Shown one piece after another: positions 1-10,609 of a stretch of DNA of 64,000 nt (position 1 is its first letter; every line of letters starts with the position of its first letter). The position numbers and the translations under genes were made by a program. Location: NCBI GenBank assembly GCA_022559845.1, contig CM040118.1, positions 448,816,053 to 448,880,052 of the forward strand, read 5' to 3'. The notes below the pieces were generated by a model. It did not search any database. It had not been told where the DNA came from and worked only from the letters and a program-made list of their open reading frames with translations. The stretch is from Amorphophallus konjac (taxonomy: Eukaryota > Streptophyta > Magnoliopsida > Alismatales > Araceae).

Positions 1-11
1 AAGAAGAAGAC

Positions 12-1109
12 TTGGCCATGATAACTCGCCAAGTGAAGAGATTCTTGAGAAAAAAGAGGAACTTTCAAGGCAACTGTAGAAAAGGGCCAAGAAAGCCCAC
101 TCAAGTCAAGGGCGAACCAAGCAAACCAAGTAGCATTATATGCTATGAATGTAAGAAGCCCGGGCACATGAGGGGAGAGTGCCCAGATCTGAAGAAGAAA
201 TTCAAAAAGGATAAATTCAGAAAGTCCAAGGCCATGGTCGCCACATGGAGCGACGAAGAGGACGAACTGTCCGACGAGGAGATTCATGAGCTGGTGGAAA
301 GCTTATGCCTCATGGCACATGAAGATGACTCAACCGAGGTAAATTCTGACCCAGATTTTATTTCAAATGAACAGTGGGAGTCAGAATATGAAAAGCTGTA
401 AACTAAATACAGAAAAATTAGATCTAAAAATAAAAATCTCAAGAAAAAGATTGATGAGTCAGCCCATGATGATATTTATGTTAGATTTGAGAAACTGGAA
501 CAAGAATGGTTTGAGCTATTTGAGGAAAAAGAAACATTGCTTCAAACCATTTTAGATCTTGAAGAAGTCAAAGGGGAACTTTCATGTAAAATTTCTGAAA
601 TTGAAAATGTGTGTGAAAAGCTCAAGGATGAAAAAGAAATTCTAACATCTTCCATGTCAGAAATCAAAAATGAAAATGTGAGCCTGAATAAAGAGGTGAC
701 TGACTTGCAATCCACACTTTCTAGGTTTGTTAAATAGAAACAAAACCTAGACAATATTTTGGGAGTTAAAGTTAACTTCCAGAGAGAAGGATTGGGTTAC
801 ATACCCCAGAATAAAAAATCTCTTGAACACAAGATCACCACATCTCACATTCATGAAAAAGGAAATGACTGTGCTTCATGTTCTCACACCAAGCCCCAAG
901 ATGTTCAGCCTAAACCACATAGATATCAAAGAACATTCTCATATGTTAATTGCTTCCATTGTGGTAGATTTGGTCATGTGATTTCTAGCTACTGGTTTAG
1001 ACAAAGCACACCTAAATATCATGCTCCATGGATAAAGAGAACCCCCGCAAGGAGTTGGACTAACTCCTATGGACCCAAACTTGTTTGGGTACCAAAAATA
1101 ATTGCATGA
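12..1109 (+). pseudogene. copia gag, nucleocapsid part (decayed)
   Basis: A basic segment precedes a classic CX2CX4HX4C zinc knuckle (CYECKKPGHMRGEC, around bases 141-182). An acidic Glu/Asp-rich stretch follows, then a Lys/Glu-rich heptad-like region likely to form a coiled coil (about 400-740). A second, damaged knuckle (CFHCGRFGHVISSYW) lies near 950-995, with the last Cys replaced by Tyr. The segment ends in the motif WVPK. Stops after residue 129 (near 401) and at about 735 break the frame. The gag nucleocapsid packages element RNA. This copy is closely similar along its length to the gag at 52525-53223 on the other strand. Confidence 0.85.
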
Positions 1110-1958
1110 GAATTTTGTTTCTTGCAGTTATGTCTTGAAGCCAGGGGGAGCAAATGGTATTTGGACAGCAGTTGTTCAAGGCATATGACAGAGGATAAGA
1201 AGGTGTTCTCCAAGCTGCAAGAAAAGGAAGGAGGTTCAGTTGCTTTTGGTGGAAAGGACAAAGATAAAATAATTGGAGTTGGAAACATAGGTAAGAATTC
1301 TGAAACCTTGATTGAAAATGTCCTTTTGGTGAAAGGATTAAATCATAATCTGCTGAGCATAAGTCAGTTGTGTGATAAAGGTTTTAAGATAGTTTTTGAT
1401 GAAACCCACTGCCTTGTCATGAGTAAAATTTCAAATGAAATCAGATTCATCGGTAAAAGGAACAACAATATGTATACTATTGATCTTGATGATGTCTCAT
1501 GTGATGATGTGTGTTTGGTAGCTAACAACCATGAGAATGCATGGCTATGACACCGAAGACTATGTCATGCTAGTTTTCGAGTGATCTCCAAGTTGTCTAG
1601 ACATGACTTGGTAAATGGCTTGCCAAAATTAAAATTTGAAAGCGATAGAGTCTGTGAGGCTTGCACAAAAGGCAAGCAAACACGCATTTCCTTCAAAAAT
1701 AAAAATATTCTTTCTACCTTCCGGCCTCTAGAATTGCTGCATATTGATTTATTTGGTCCCACTAGGGTATCCAGCCTAGAGGGTAAATCTTTTGGATTTG
1801 TAATTATTGATGATTACTCCAGATTTACATGGGTGTTATTTTTAGCCAATAAAAGTGATGCCTTGACGGAGTTTCAAGTGTTTTGCAGAAAAATCCAAAA
1901 TGATAGAGGCTACCTCATCACCACCATCCAGAGCGATCATGGTGGTGAATTTAAAACC
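1107..1958 (+). pseudogene. copia protease, GAG-pre-integrase and integrase start (truncated)
   Basis: An in-frame TGA separates the gag end (WVPK) from the pol part. The protease active-site region reads LDSSCSRHMTED, so the expected D-S/T-G triad has Ser in place of Gly; the related copy at 52075 keeps DSG. The GAG-pre-integrase zinc region follows (about 1545-1690, with C-E-A-C-TKGKQ). The integrase core then begins, with HIDLFGP (first Asp) and SDHGGEF (second Asp). The catalytic Glu is missing because the element stops near 1958. Stops at about 1548 and the damaged protease motif indicate a dead copy. Confidence 0.85.
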
Positions 1959-1961
1959 TAA

Positions 1962-2351
1962 GGTTGGCTAGTAATAGCCCTGCCTAAGAATCTTTTTCGC
2001 CAATGCCTGACCATTGACATGCCCTCCACACTCACTTGAGTGAGCCGCTTCAACAACTTTCCAGGCCTCATCATCGTCTAAGCATCTCATGAGAACTCCA
2101 TTAAGAGCCCGCCTATACAACTCTCCTGCAATAATGGTGTATCTGGAGGCGACTCTTCTGATGGCCTTGCGTTGCGTGGCGTTGGCTGATTCTAAGAATT
2201 ACCCGTCCCTGCAATACTGCTTGATTTCATGATACCAAGGCAATTCCTCTTCTTCTAAAATCTCCTCGAGCTCAGTTAAAGACACTTCTTTCAAATCCTC
2301 CTTTTCAGCCTGCTTCTCTACAGTTTTCCTAAGGTTGTCAAACCACGGATC
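1962..2351 (-). pseudogene. Tat integrase N-terminal zinc region (remnant)
   Basis: After the second RNase H stops at 2352, the minus-strand frame still reads through a recognisable segment. It runs from the linker (DPWFDNLRK) through RRASRYTIIAGELYRR-type sequence to the HHCC half-motif around HSSECGGHVNGQ. It ends in GYYWP-like residues directly at the break with the copia fragment near 1958. The DDE catalytic core is absent. In-frame stops are present. The assignment rests on the position after the RNase H pair and on the conserved spacing of His and Cys residues. Confidence 0.65.
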
Positions 2352-3407
2352 CTAAAGGGAAGGAGCGTCTAACCGCTGGACCACGATGGTCTTAGTGGCG
2401 CGACTGAGAGGAAAGGCAAGGGAAGAAGCAAGCGATGCGAGAGCATCGGCAAGAATATTCTGAGACCAAGGGGTGTGAATGTGAATCAACTTACGGAATT
2501 GCTTAGCCAAGAGCGTAACCAAATCTTGATAAGGCTTGAGCTTAGGGTCATGGGTGCGACAATTGGAAAGTACTTGACGTAGCACCAACTGAGAATCTCC
2601 TATGATATTTAAGTATCGCGCGCCCATGATGTAGGCGTGCTTCAATCCGGCAAGGAGAGCCTCATACTCGGCTATGTTATTGGTAGCAGGAAAAGAGAGT
2701 TGATATGCAATAGGAATGGTCACTCCCTTTGGAGTGAGAAGTACAGCGCCGATCCCTCGGCCCTGAGAATTAAGTGCACCATCAAAATGAAGAGACCAAA
2801 AAGGGTGATGATTGAGCACAACTAGGTGTTCATCAGGGAATTCATCTTGGATGGAATCTGTACAGGGGATAGGCGAATGCGCAAGATGTTCAGCAATGGC
2901 ACATCCCTTGATAGCTTTCTGAACGATAAAGGTGATATAAAATTGGGAGAGAAAGCTCTGCCAACAAACTAACCTACTAGAAAGGACAGGTTTCTCTAAA
3001 AGATAGCGAATTGGGTCCATTCTAGAGATCAACTTAACCACATGGGCAAGGAAATAATGTTTGAGCTTCTGAGCTACCCATACTAACGTTGCACAGGTAT
3101 TCTCCATAGTGGTATACTTAGATTCAGCAGGATTGAACAACCTAGAGAGGTAGTAGGCTATCCTTTCCTTCCCTTCGTCGTCCACTTGCGCCAGGACAGC
3201 TCCTAGGGAGTCATTAATAACCGAATTGTATAAAATCTGGGGTTTCCCAGGGACAGGTGGTTGCAAAACTGGGGGATTAGATAGATAAACCTTAAGATCC
3301 TCATAGGCCATTTGGCATTGCTCGTTCCATTCAAACTTGGCCCCCGCCTTCAACAATTCATAGAATGGGCGGCATCTTTGTGAATGTTGAGATATAAACC
3401 TCCGAAT
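2352..3407 (-). pseudogene. Tat RNase H plus second (archaeal-type) RNase H
   Basis: About 334 residues are open. The first part is the degenerate RNase H and connection region that follows RT (ILYNSVINDSLGAVLAQ, SKYTTMENTC). The second part is a well-preserved extra RNase H, with the acidic residues visible in order: HFDGALNSQGRGIGAVL, NNIAEYEALLAGLKHA, IGDSQLVLRQV and ILADALASLAS. These domains remove the RNA strand from the RNA/DNA hybrid during reverse transcription. The dual arrangement is characteristic of Tat elements. The frame continues from RT except for a stop at 3408-3410. Confidence 0.85.
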
Positions 3408-4370
3408 AAACTACAGACGCCCAATCAATCCTCTAAGCTCAGTGATGTTCTTAGGCGGGGGCATGTCCATAACGGCCTTTGCTTTGTTTGGATCAATTTG
3501 AATCCCCCGTTTACTAACTATAAAACCTAGCAATTTTCCTGATGCTACCCCAAACACACATTTCTTCGGATTCATTTTCAATTTATACTCCCTAGCCCTT
3601 TGCAACACCTTGGCTAAGATAGCATGATGCTCCTCTTTTGACATTGATTTCACCAGAATATCATCCACATAGACTTCCATATACACATGCATCATATCGT
3701 GGAAGATAGCCATCATTGCCCGTTGATACGTGGCACCTGCATTCTTTAATCCAAATGGTATGACAACATAGCAGTATGTGCCCCAGGGCTTGGTGAATGA
3801 GGTTTTCTCTTGATCCTCGGGAGCAAGACGGATTTGATTGTATCCAGAATAGCCATCCATAAATAAGAGGGCTTCATACCCAGCTGTGTTGTCTACCAAC
3901 ACATCAATGTGAGGAAGCAGGAAATCATCTTTCAGACATGCCTTATTTAAGTCCCTGAAATAAATGCAAATTCAAAATTTTCCATCCTTTTTCATCACAG
4001 GGACAATATTTGCCACCCATTGAGGATATAACACAACTCTAATGAACTTGACCTTATGTAATTTATCAACTTCTTCTTTTATCCTTAAGGCCATTTGAGG
4101 GTGAAATCTTCTTGATTTTTGTTTAACGGGCGTTGCCCCTGGTTTAAGCGCCAATCTATGCTCTACCAGAGTGGGGTCAAGGCCGGGCATGCCCTCATAG
4201 GAGTAGGCAAATGAATCGCTATACTCCTTCAAAACCTTAATTAGCTCCTCTTCAACCTGAGGAGAGAGATTAACAGAGATAATTATAAGCCTGGGGTCCT
4301 CTTCAGTCTCTAGATTAATTTCTTTCGTGGGTTCATCCACTACCGACGATGGTTCATCAAATCTCTTCAA
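3408..4370 (-). pseudogene. Tat reverse transcriptase (decayed by stops)
   Basis: The N-terminal RT segment (YPQWVANIVPVMKKDGKF) and the main fingers/palm segment lie in the same frame, separated by a stop at 3969-3971. The palm holds DGYSGYNQI (first catalytic Asp region), PFGLKNAGATYQRAM, and YVDDILVKS with both catalytic Asp residues intact. The thumb follows (LGFIVSKRGIQIDP). With the stops at both domain ends the protein cannot be made, but the catalytic residues have survived, so decay may be fairly recent. Confidence 0.9.
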
Positions 4371-4373
4371 ACC

Positions 4374-5472
4374 CTATGCGTACAAATCGGCAGCGTCATC
4401 CACGTCGCTTTCCTCATCAACGATAGGGTCCTTCTCATCTACGATCTCATAAACTTCTAATCCGTCATCGCTCCATACCCCATCTATCTCTTCATCATCC
4501 TTCAAGATTATGCCTGTCTCTACAAACTCATGGCACTTAAGGAGGGAGTGACAATGTTGGACAAGATCTTGAAGGAATCTATCGGGAACGGCTTTTGAAC
4601 GATGCGTCATCGGACGCGTAGCAAGTGTGGACGGGTTGGAGACGTTGGAACAAGAACCTAACTCACTAGACTCAACTGACTCTACTTCTCTAATCTCAAC
4701 AAGTCCTACATCTAACCTAGGGGGCAGGACATCTACAGGAAGGGAAGTAGGGGCCTCGTGCCCCTGGGAGGAATGCAGACTAAACATAGCATAATCCTCC
4801 GTTGAAATCTCCATTTTGAAATTGGTATTTTTTTTGGAGATCGGAGGAAATCATGCAACAAGAGAGGTCAGAGGAGGAAGGAGGAGGAGGAAGTTAAAGG
4901 GGGAAGAGAGACTGGAAGAGAACATCAAAAATGGATCAGATGAAGAAAACCACATATTGGAAAGATCAGACGGGGAGGACCTCACGGTGGACCGATCAAT
5001 AGGTGGGCACTACCCACATGCACACGGAACAAACAAAATTTTGAACGGCCTTTCCGTAAAGAATGGGTCGACCATGATTGGTGGTGAATGGGGAAAAAAT
5101 CACAACTGCTGAAAAAGGGAGGCAAGGCGAGAAGGAGGCCAAGAAAAGGAAATGATGGAGCTCCCCTCTTCCCACGGCCTCTGGTAAACTGGCTCTGCCG
5201 GAGAGCACTTCACAAGCTGCATCTCCGCTTTCTTTGAACAAGCTTCTTCTTCATGAAACAATTTTTCAAAATAGCTACAAAAATCTTCTATATCACCCAC
5301 CAGCCCCTTCAGTGGCGGTGGTGGGTCAACAACATCACAAGCGGCATCACTTTTTATATCAGAACATGGCGGCGTCGTTCGGGTACCTGGCTGCAACGGG
5401 CCTTTTACAAAATGTTGACGGTAATCCCACGTTAGCGGCCCAGAGTCTCAGAATTGACAATGCTGACTCTCG
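4374..5472 (-). pseudogene. Tat linker between G-patch and RT (low complexity, acidic)
   Basis: Minus-strand open stretches at 4814-4374 and 5396-5100 fill the space between the G-patch and RT. The first is rich in Glu, Asp and Ser (for example DDEEIDGVWSDDGLEVYEI), the second in Pro and Lys/Glu. No catalytic motif can be recognised. Around 4814-5100 the frame is poorly preserved. This region is a spacer in related elements. I cannot assign a function. Confidence 0.5.
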
Positions 5473-5742
5473 TTAACCGAGGCCTCTTCTACTCATTTTC
5501 CTACCCCTTGGGATGGGCGTAGTTCGCCCCTGTAACTGAGCTCCGAGACCCATGCCTGGCTGGTACCCTAACTTCAGAATCATGTTCCAGCCTTTGGAAT
5601 CTCGTATCTTGGACTTGGCTTTGACATTGATAGGTGTAGTGGCAGGCTTGTGTGACGCATATGCCCAAGGAAAATTGATGTGACAGAGCCCAAAGATGTA
5701 AATGGATGAATTGTTGAACCTAGGACTTAGATCCACAAGCAT
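5473..5742 (-). pseudogene. Retroelement G-patch domain
   Basis: The segment reads GWNMILKLGYQPGMGLGAQL, followed by QGRTTPI. It has the Gly spacing of a G-patch (G...LGY.PGMGLG..LQG), an RNA-binding motif found upstream of RT in several gypsy-type and retroviral polyproteins. About 45 residues of less conserved sequence precede it. It is the most upstream Tat segment in this copy; beyond about 5757 the frame meets a stop and the sequence changes character. The polyprotein role, binding RNA near RT, is inferred from the family. Confidence 0.75.
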
Positions 5743-5757
5743 ACAAGCACTTTCAAC

Positions 5758-8042
5758 GGACTCACGTTAGCGGCTCACTCCCACGACTCATACGATCACC
5801 CAGTGGGGCCGGGGGATGATGGCGAGGGTCCGAGGTGGGACCCAAATATTCAAAGGACTAGATTGGCTTAGGCTGACCCCTAAGGGTCTAGGAATTCCCA
5901 ACTTCGTGGGCAGCCGGCACGCCGGGGCCTGGGGTTGGGTGGCTCTCACTCACAATCCGCGGTGGGCGCACAAATGAACAATTACAGGTCCGATCACTCC
6001 CTCACCGACTGACGGGCATAAGAGACAATACTAAACTAGCAAAGCATGGAACATCAAGGTAGGGACCAGTCACTTACCTGATCGGTGTGAAGACACCGAT
6101 CCCGACCGAAAGACGAGGGCGAGCGGGGAGGAGTGGGTACGCACCCGCACGCCGCGCCGATGCCGCTTGACCTGAAAATATATAGCATACAACACTACTC
6201 CTCACGCAGGAGAGTGGGACAAGGGGTTGGGGTCAATGTGTTATAGTCAAACACTACCTCCACGTAGGGAGGGGCTGTAAGCCGGCGAGGCGGGGTTGGA
6301 AAAACTAAGAGAGAAAACCGATTCGCCGAGCTTTGCCGGTTCTGCCAGCTTCAGGAACAACCTGATAGGTTGTCAATGATGGCGCCACCACAGGCTCAGC
6401 CGAGCTCAGATTTAGTCAAAACAGGTGCTGAAACTTTCTACACTGACCCAAGATGACGCCTGAATTTTGGGTGAATTTCGTGATAACGTTGCTGACCGGG
6501 ACAGAGTCTGGAACCGGACTGATTCGTTCTGTCTCTATCTGGTGCAGAACCGATGAGGTCTGTTGCAGAAGATGCCATGAACTCTACCGAACTCCGATTG
6601 AGATGAAATTGGTGTTGACGCGACTGTGGCTGGAACAGATTCGAGCAGGAACTGATGGGACTCCAAAAGGAGGTCTGAGAAGAAACTTCTGATCCGAAGA
6701 CTGGGTGGTAGTCCAACCTGGAACAGCAGGGAGTAGCCTGCGCACTTCAACGAGAATAATTGGAACTGAGGGCTCGGGTGGGCGATTGACTTCCTTCTTC
6801 TTGGTACTAAAATAGGACTGATCGTAGTTCCTTCCCTCTGAATATGGCACCCAGATCTTTCCCGAGCTGGTCATGGTAGCCTCTGATCTCAGCCTCAGGT
6901 CACGAGCCGGAGTCGGGAAACGTAGTCTGGCGGGATCGGCTCCTCCGATCAGCTCCGAGCTTGGATGGTCGCGGGACCACCACCGTTGGAAATCTGACTC
7001 GATGACGTTTCCTCCGATATATTATATGTCGCCAGAAGCCCCTGGGTGACGTCGTGGTGCTCTCTGCAACCTGCTGCTATTCTGCTGCCTGCAACAGGGA
7101 CTGGATCTGCAATGAAAGAGGATATGGGTGAAGGGCTGGTGAAGGTGTAGCAGGGGATTGGGGTAGCTGAAAGCTATGGGGAGGGGAGGAGGGTCGATGG
7201 AGGGCTGTTGGGTGGCTAGAGAATCAAGGGGGGGTGGGTGAAGGGAGCTGGAGCTGGCTGGAGTGGGTAGGGGAAGGGAGAGGGCTGCACAAGGTAAGCA
7301 ATGGAGAGGAAAGGGGGAGGGTGAACTTGGGCTAGGTATGGGAGCTGGTTTGGGTGACCAAAGCCTGGTATGGGGGTTGTGAGATGGGAGGGAGATTCAA
7401 ATTTGGTCTTGGGAGAAACTCCTTCAGCCTTGGGGAGGTGGGGAGGTGCTTAGAGAAGTGGATGGGGTAGTTGATGGTTGGGTGGTGGGGTTTGGATTGG
7501 TGGAGGCTATCTTGGGGCTGGGGTGGAGTTATTGGGGTGGTGGGTGGTTGGGGAGGTCCTTGAATGTGGGATGGGGAGTTAGGTGGTAGGTGGGAGAAGG
7601 GGGATAGAGAGAGGGGTTCACCCCCTTCCTTGAGGAGAGAGAGAGGGAGAGAGATAATGAGAGAGAGAGAAGAGAGAAATTTGGTGGAGGAGAGTAAGAT
7701 TTGGGAGTTGCTTCTATTAAAATTGATTCATCAAAAGTTTAGTACATGAGGAGAGATGGGGCCTATATATAGGCATCCACTCTTTACATGACCAAAGTAC
7801 CCTTGATAATTAGACAAAAGACCAAGTATATCCTAGACTCAGTCCTATGGGCCCTTAACTAAGGTACTAAAGCCCAAATAAGTATAACAAAGGAAATGAC
7901 TAAAACAACATGACTCAATAAAGGAAAGTACATAAGATATGACTCAAAGAAAAGGAAAATAACATGTGATCTCATAGCCGGGCTTCCTCAAAATGATGCA
8001 GGTGATCTGAGGCAAAGAGAGCGCTGTGAGATGCCCTCATCA
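5758..8042 (-). mobile_element. Probable 3' LTR of the chromodomain gypsy element
   Basis: The right edge is sharp. Reading the minus strand, a purine-rich PPT (8056-8043) is followed at 8042 by TGATGAGGGCATCTCACAGC. This resembles the LTR starts at 8322 (TGGTGCGGACACC) and 42535 (TGATGGGGACATC). A TATA-like site lies at 7763-7772 and a long pyrimidine tract (minus strand) at about 7620-7690. The left edge was not found, because the expected terminal ...GCATCA is not visible. The LTR may be cut by the Tat fragment near 5757. No credible gene is seen in this 2.3-kb stretch. Confidence 0.6.
7763..7772 (-). promoter_or_regulatory. TATA box in chromovirus LTR
   Basis: CTATATATAG is flanked by GC-rich sequence and lies about 270 bp inside the LTR start at 8042. 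The purine/pyrimidine tract to its left is typical of the transcribed leader. The site is palindromic, so orientation is inferred from the element. Confidence 0.5.
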
Positions 8043-8316
8043 AATCTCCCGGGGTGGGGAGAACTCGACCCCATCGAGTATGGGTCCGCCTGACTGTGGT
8101 AGTGTGCCAAAATGTCTGGGTCAAGGCGCAGCAGGTCTTCCCGGCTCACCCAAGTGTCCTCGGTCGGGGGACGGCCCTTCCACCTCACGAGGTAACGCTG
8201 ATATACCCTGTTCTTGGTAATGGTACTCTGCTCATCTAGTATTGCCTCCACTTGCTCACGTCGGCCTCTTAAGCTAGGAGGTAGAGTCACACCGTGGGTG
8301 TCTCTCTCAAGGGAGG
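7988..8316 (-). pseudogene. Chromovirus pol C-terminus with chromodomain
   Basis: The minus-strand frame carries QVEAILDEQ, then a chromodomain core YLVRWKGRPPTEDTWVSRED. The last residues (MGSSSPHPGRFDEG) run across the PPT and about 18 codons into the LTR, ending at 7988. Chromodomains on integrase C-termini bind histone marks and steer insertion to heterochromatin. The upstream half of pol begins at 10610. The two halves are separated by the solo LTR, and the frame is continuous if that LTR and one TSD copy are ignored. Confidence 0.85.
8043..8056 (-). other. Polypurine tract of the chromodomain gypsy element
   Basis: On the minus strand CACCCCGGGAGATT lies directly before the LTR start TGATGAGG. 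This is the expected plus-strand DNA priming site. The same segment also encodes the last pol residues. Confidence 0.6.
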
Positions 8317-8321
8317 GTAAA

Positions 8322-10604
8322 TGGTGCGGACACCAGAGCGAGCGAGAAGCCCGAACAGGTGAGCCGTCGGTACCGTACGCGGAGCACCACCCGAGCTACC
8401 TCGACTTCTATCTGGCTCGGAGACAGCCTGGAGACTCCCCCTTGAGTCTCAATATTTATTGTATTTATTGAGACTTTATTTGTGTGTCATGTGTGTTTAT
8501 TGGTTTTTATTCGAATTGTAATACAGATTATAATAAGAGTTTATTTCTAATTTGAGACCACCCGGGTCCCGCGGGCCCCCCTACCTCTTCCCCATTGATC
8601 CACCTCATCTCTAGGGCCGATGTGGGGTCAGTCAACCTTCCAATAGTGGGCTTCTAGAAGAGTGGACCAAGGGGGGGACAATAGGTTAACAAAGTTCAAG
8701 AAGGAGGCATTCTAGTCAAGGGGGCGACCCCTATTTAGTATATTATATTAGGTTTGAATTTTTATTTTATTTGATTCCAAATCACATGGGAGAATAAAAA
8801 TGTGGACTCCCTCTTTTACCCTCCCCAACCCTAGATCTAGGGTTAATTAGTGTCTTTTGTCATTTCACATAAATACCTTGTATTTCTATTTTGAGTGGAA
8901 TTAATGCATAAGAAATCTTGAATTTTGTTGGAGCCTAGCAAGGGCCGCCCCTCTCTCTCTCTCCTCTCTTCTTCTTGCAGTTGGGACGACTGTGTTCTGA
9001 GGTGGGAAGCCTCATCTATGTGGTGTGGAGTTCGTCGTTGCCGCCGCCGCCGCCATCGAGCCGCCGTTGCACCGCCACCGCCTCCGTCGGTATTCTGCCA
9101 ATCGGGTGATAGCAGGCCATTCTCGGAGTTTTAACCCTCAGCCACGAGTTCATCTGGAGCCCAAACTTTCAGGGTGAGTTTTAGGGGTCTTCACCACGTC
9201 CCAAAAATTTTGGTTGGGCTTCTAGCTTCCATTTTGCAATTTTCCATTTTCGTTCTTCCTTTCCATCCAGATCTGCCAACTTTCAGTCCAGATTCATAGT
9301 AGCTCTGAGTTTCCCCTCTTCGGACCTCTTCTTGATTTTTTCTTGAGCCCCCAATTTTAATGGAGGTTCTGTCCAACACTTCCTCGATCCAAGAATTTTC
9401 ATGGAATTTCTAAAGGCCTGCACCTATTTTCTAAAAATCACTTTCAGATCTCCACTTAGTTCTATCTGCCTCTCTCCAGATCCGACCACCCACCAGTATA
9501 AAATACCTTTTCCCATCCAAACCTCCACCAAATCGATCATAAGAATTATTGCCATTTTCCTCACTCTCCCCTCTACAACGTTCAAGAAGAGCTCGAGATC
9601 TGAATCAGAGGTCTACCCTGCGGTCAATGCCAACTCTCAGGAAACTTCAGTTCTACCTGGCCAGATCTGAAACTGAGATCAGTCCGGTTCTAAAATCCCC
9701 CATCAGAAGCACGATCCCAACGAGGTGTCTGGAGTCACAGATGGTCGAAGTACTTCGAAAGAGCTTTCCAACGATACCTCTTGCGCGTCGATCCGACGTC
9801 GAGAGTGATAGCAGCAGCAGATCTCACCGGATCGCTCGCGGCAAAATAGAAGCAACAGATCCGTGGGCAGCAACTCCAAGACTTGGAGATCGGAGCCGAT
9901 CGACCTCCGACCGATGTTCCAGCCCGACCGCCATCCAGGGAAGCGCGCCATCAGAGGTCACCATCACAGTGGGACCCACTCCGTTAGGTCCAGAGGATGC
10001 GGCAGGGCGTGGGCCTCACGAACCCGTAGATCGCGCCATCCGGACAGCACTAAAATGCAGGTTTTGGCGCCGACGGATGACATCAAGATGCTGCCCATCA
10101 ACCCAATTCCCGCTACTCCCGGGCCCCACATGTGACCTATTACCTCCCTACGTGGAGTGGGTCAAATCTTTGTACCGTAGTGTATTTGTTTAACCGGGAG
10201 TACATGATTGGCCGGGGTTGTCTTCCCCACGCCGGGAGCGTGGAGGTAACGATCTCGACTTCTTGGCATTTACTTTCTTAGCTAGTATATGGTCGTGTGC
10301 CGCTGCTGAGTGCGATAGGAACCTAGCCCGTGAGTCCATGTCACCGCTGTGAGCGAGAGAGTGACCCGTCTCGTGGCTCGATCCGACCACCCTTGACTCT
10401 GCCGGTTTCTCAACTGCGCGGATCCGCGTTTCCCCTCACTTGGGACGACGAGTGAGCTTACATTTCTGTTAGCGACGTATAGCCCATAGGAACTCTTAGT
10501 GTCGGGCCAAAGCATCTCCATTGTTGTATGTTGCTGATCATGTCCGCATTTAGAGTCCGAGGTCCGCATCACTTAGAATCGGTTCTCGTGTCCATCCCGC
10601 ATCA
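8322..10604 (+). mobile_element. Solo LTR (2283 bp) of a chromovirus-like family, TSD GTAAA
   Basis: It starts TGGTGCGGACACC and ends GTCCATCCCGCATCA (TG...CA). It is flanked by the perfect 5-bp duplication GTAAA at 8317-8321 and 10605-10609. Start, end and middle resemble the LTRs at 42535-44500 and 46569-48519. Shared parts include the stretch around a GATCCACCTCATC-type block and the end CCCGCATCA. No internal region is present, so the element was reduced by LTR-LTR recombination. Open stretches within (for example 9549-10193) have no recognisable domain and are taken as chance. It splits the chromovirus pol at 8316/10610. Confidence 0.85.
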
Positions 10605-10609
10605 GTAAA

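Larger units (their letters stand above)
1..1958 (+). mobile_element. SIRE-like Ty1/copia fragment (gag to integrase), broken at both ends
   Basis: The fragment runs in normal copia order: gag zinc knuckle, coiled-coil stretch, second knuckle-like motif, protease, GAG-pre-integrase, then the start of the integrase core. It enters from outside the window and stops inside the integrase, just after the second catalytic Asp region (SDHGGEF). The same protein family recurs on the minus strand at 40952-42160 and 51865-53223, where the integrase continues past this point. The break near 1958 therefore marks a junction with the Tat-type element that follows. Several in-frame stops make it non-functional. 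No LTR or TSD is visible. Placement in SIRE rests on the gag/protease style and on the related copy, which carries an envelope-like ORF. Confidence 0.85.
1958..5757 (-). mobile_element. Tat-lineage Ty3/gypsy pol fragment
   Basis: On the minus strand the order is G-patch (5742-5473), linker, reverse transcriptase, RNase H, and a second archaeal-type RNase H. A truncated integrase zinc region ends at the junction with the copia fragment. A second RNase H after the first is the hallmark of the Tat group. Neither LTR, PBS nor PPT is present on either side. The frame is kept over long distances and broken mainly by single stop codons (4371-4373, 3969-3971, 3408-3410, and after 2352). Both ends are abrupt and have no target duplication, so this is a rearranged fragment and not an intact insertion. 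Confidence 0.85.

Noticed and set aside
2352..4370. Endogenous pararetrovirus (RT plus RNase H)
   Set aside because: The second archaeal-type RNase H, G-patch and trailing integrase zinc region are those of Tat-type gypsy elements. No movement or coat protein motif is present.
9549..10193. 214-residue ORF as a gene
   Set aside because: It lies inside a solo LTR bounded by TSDs, is Arg/Ser-rich because of local GC bias, and has no domain.
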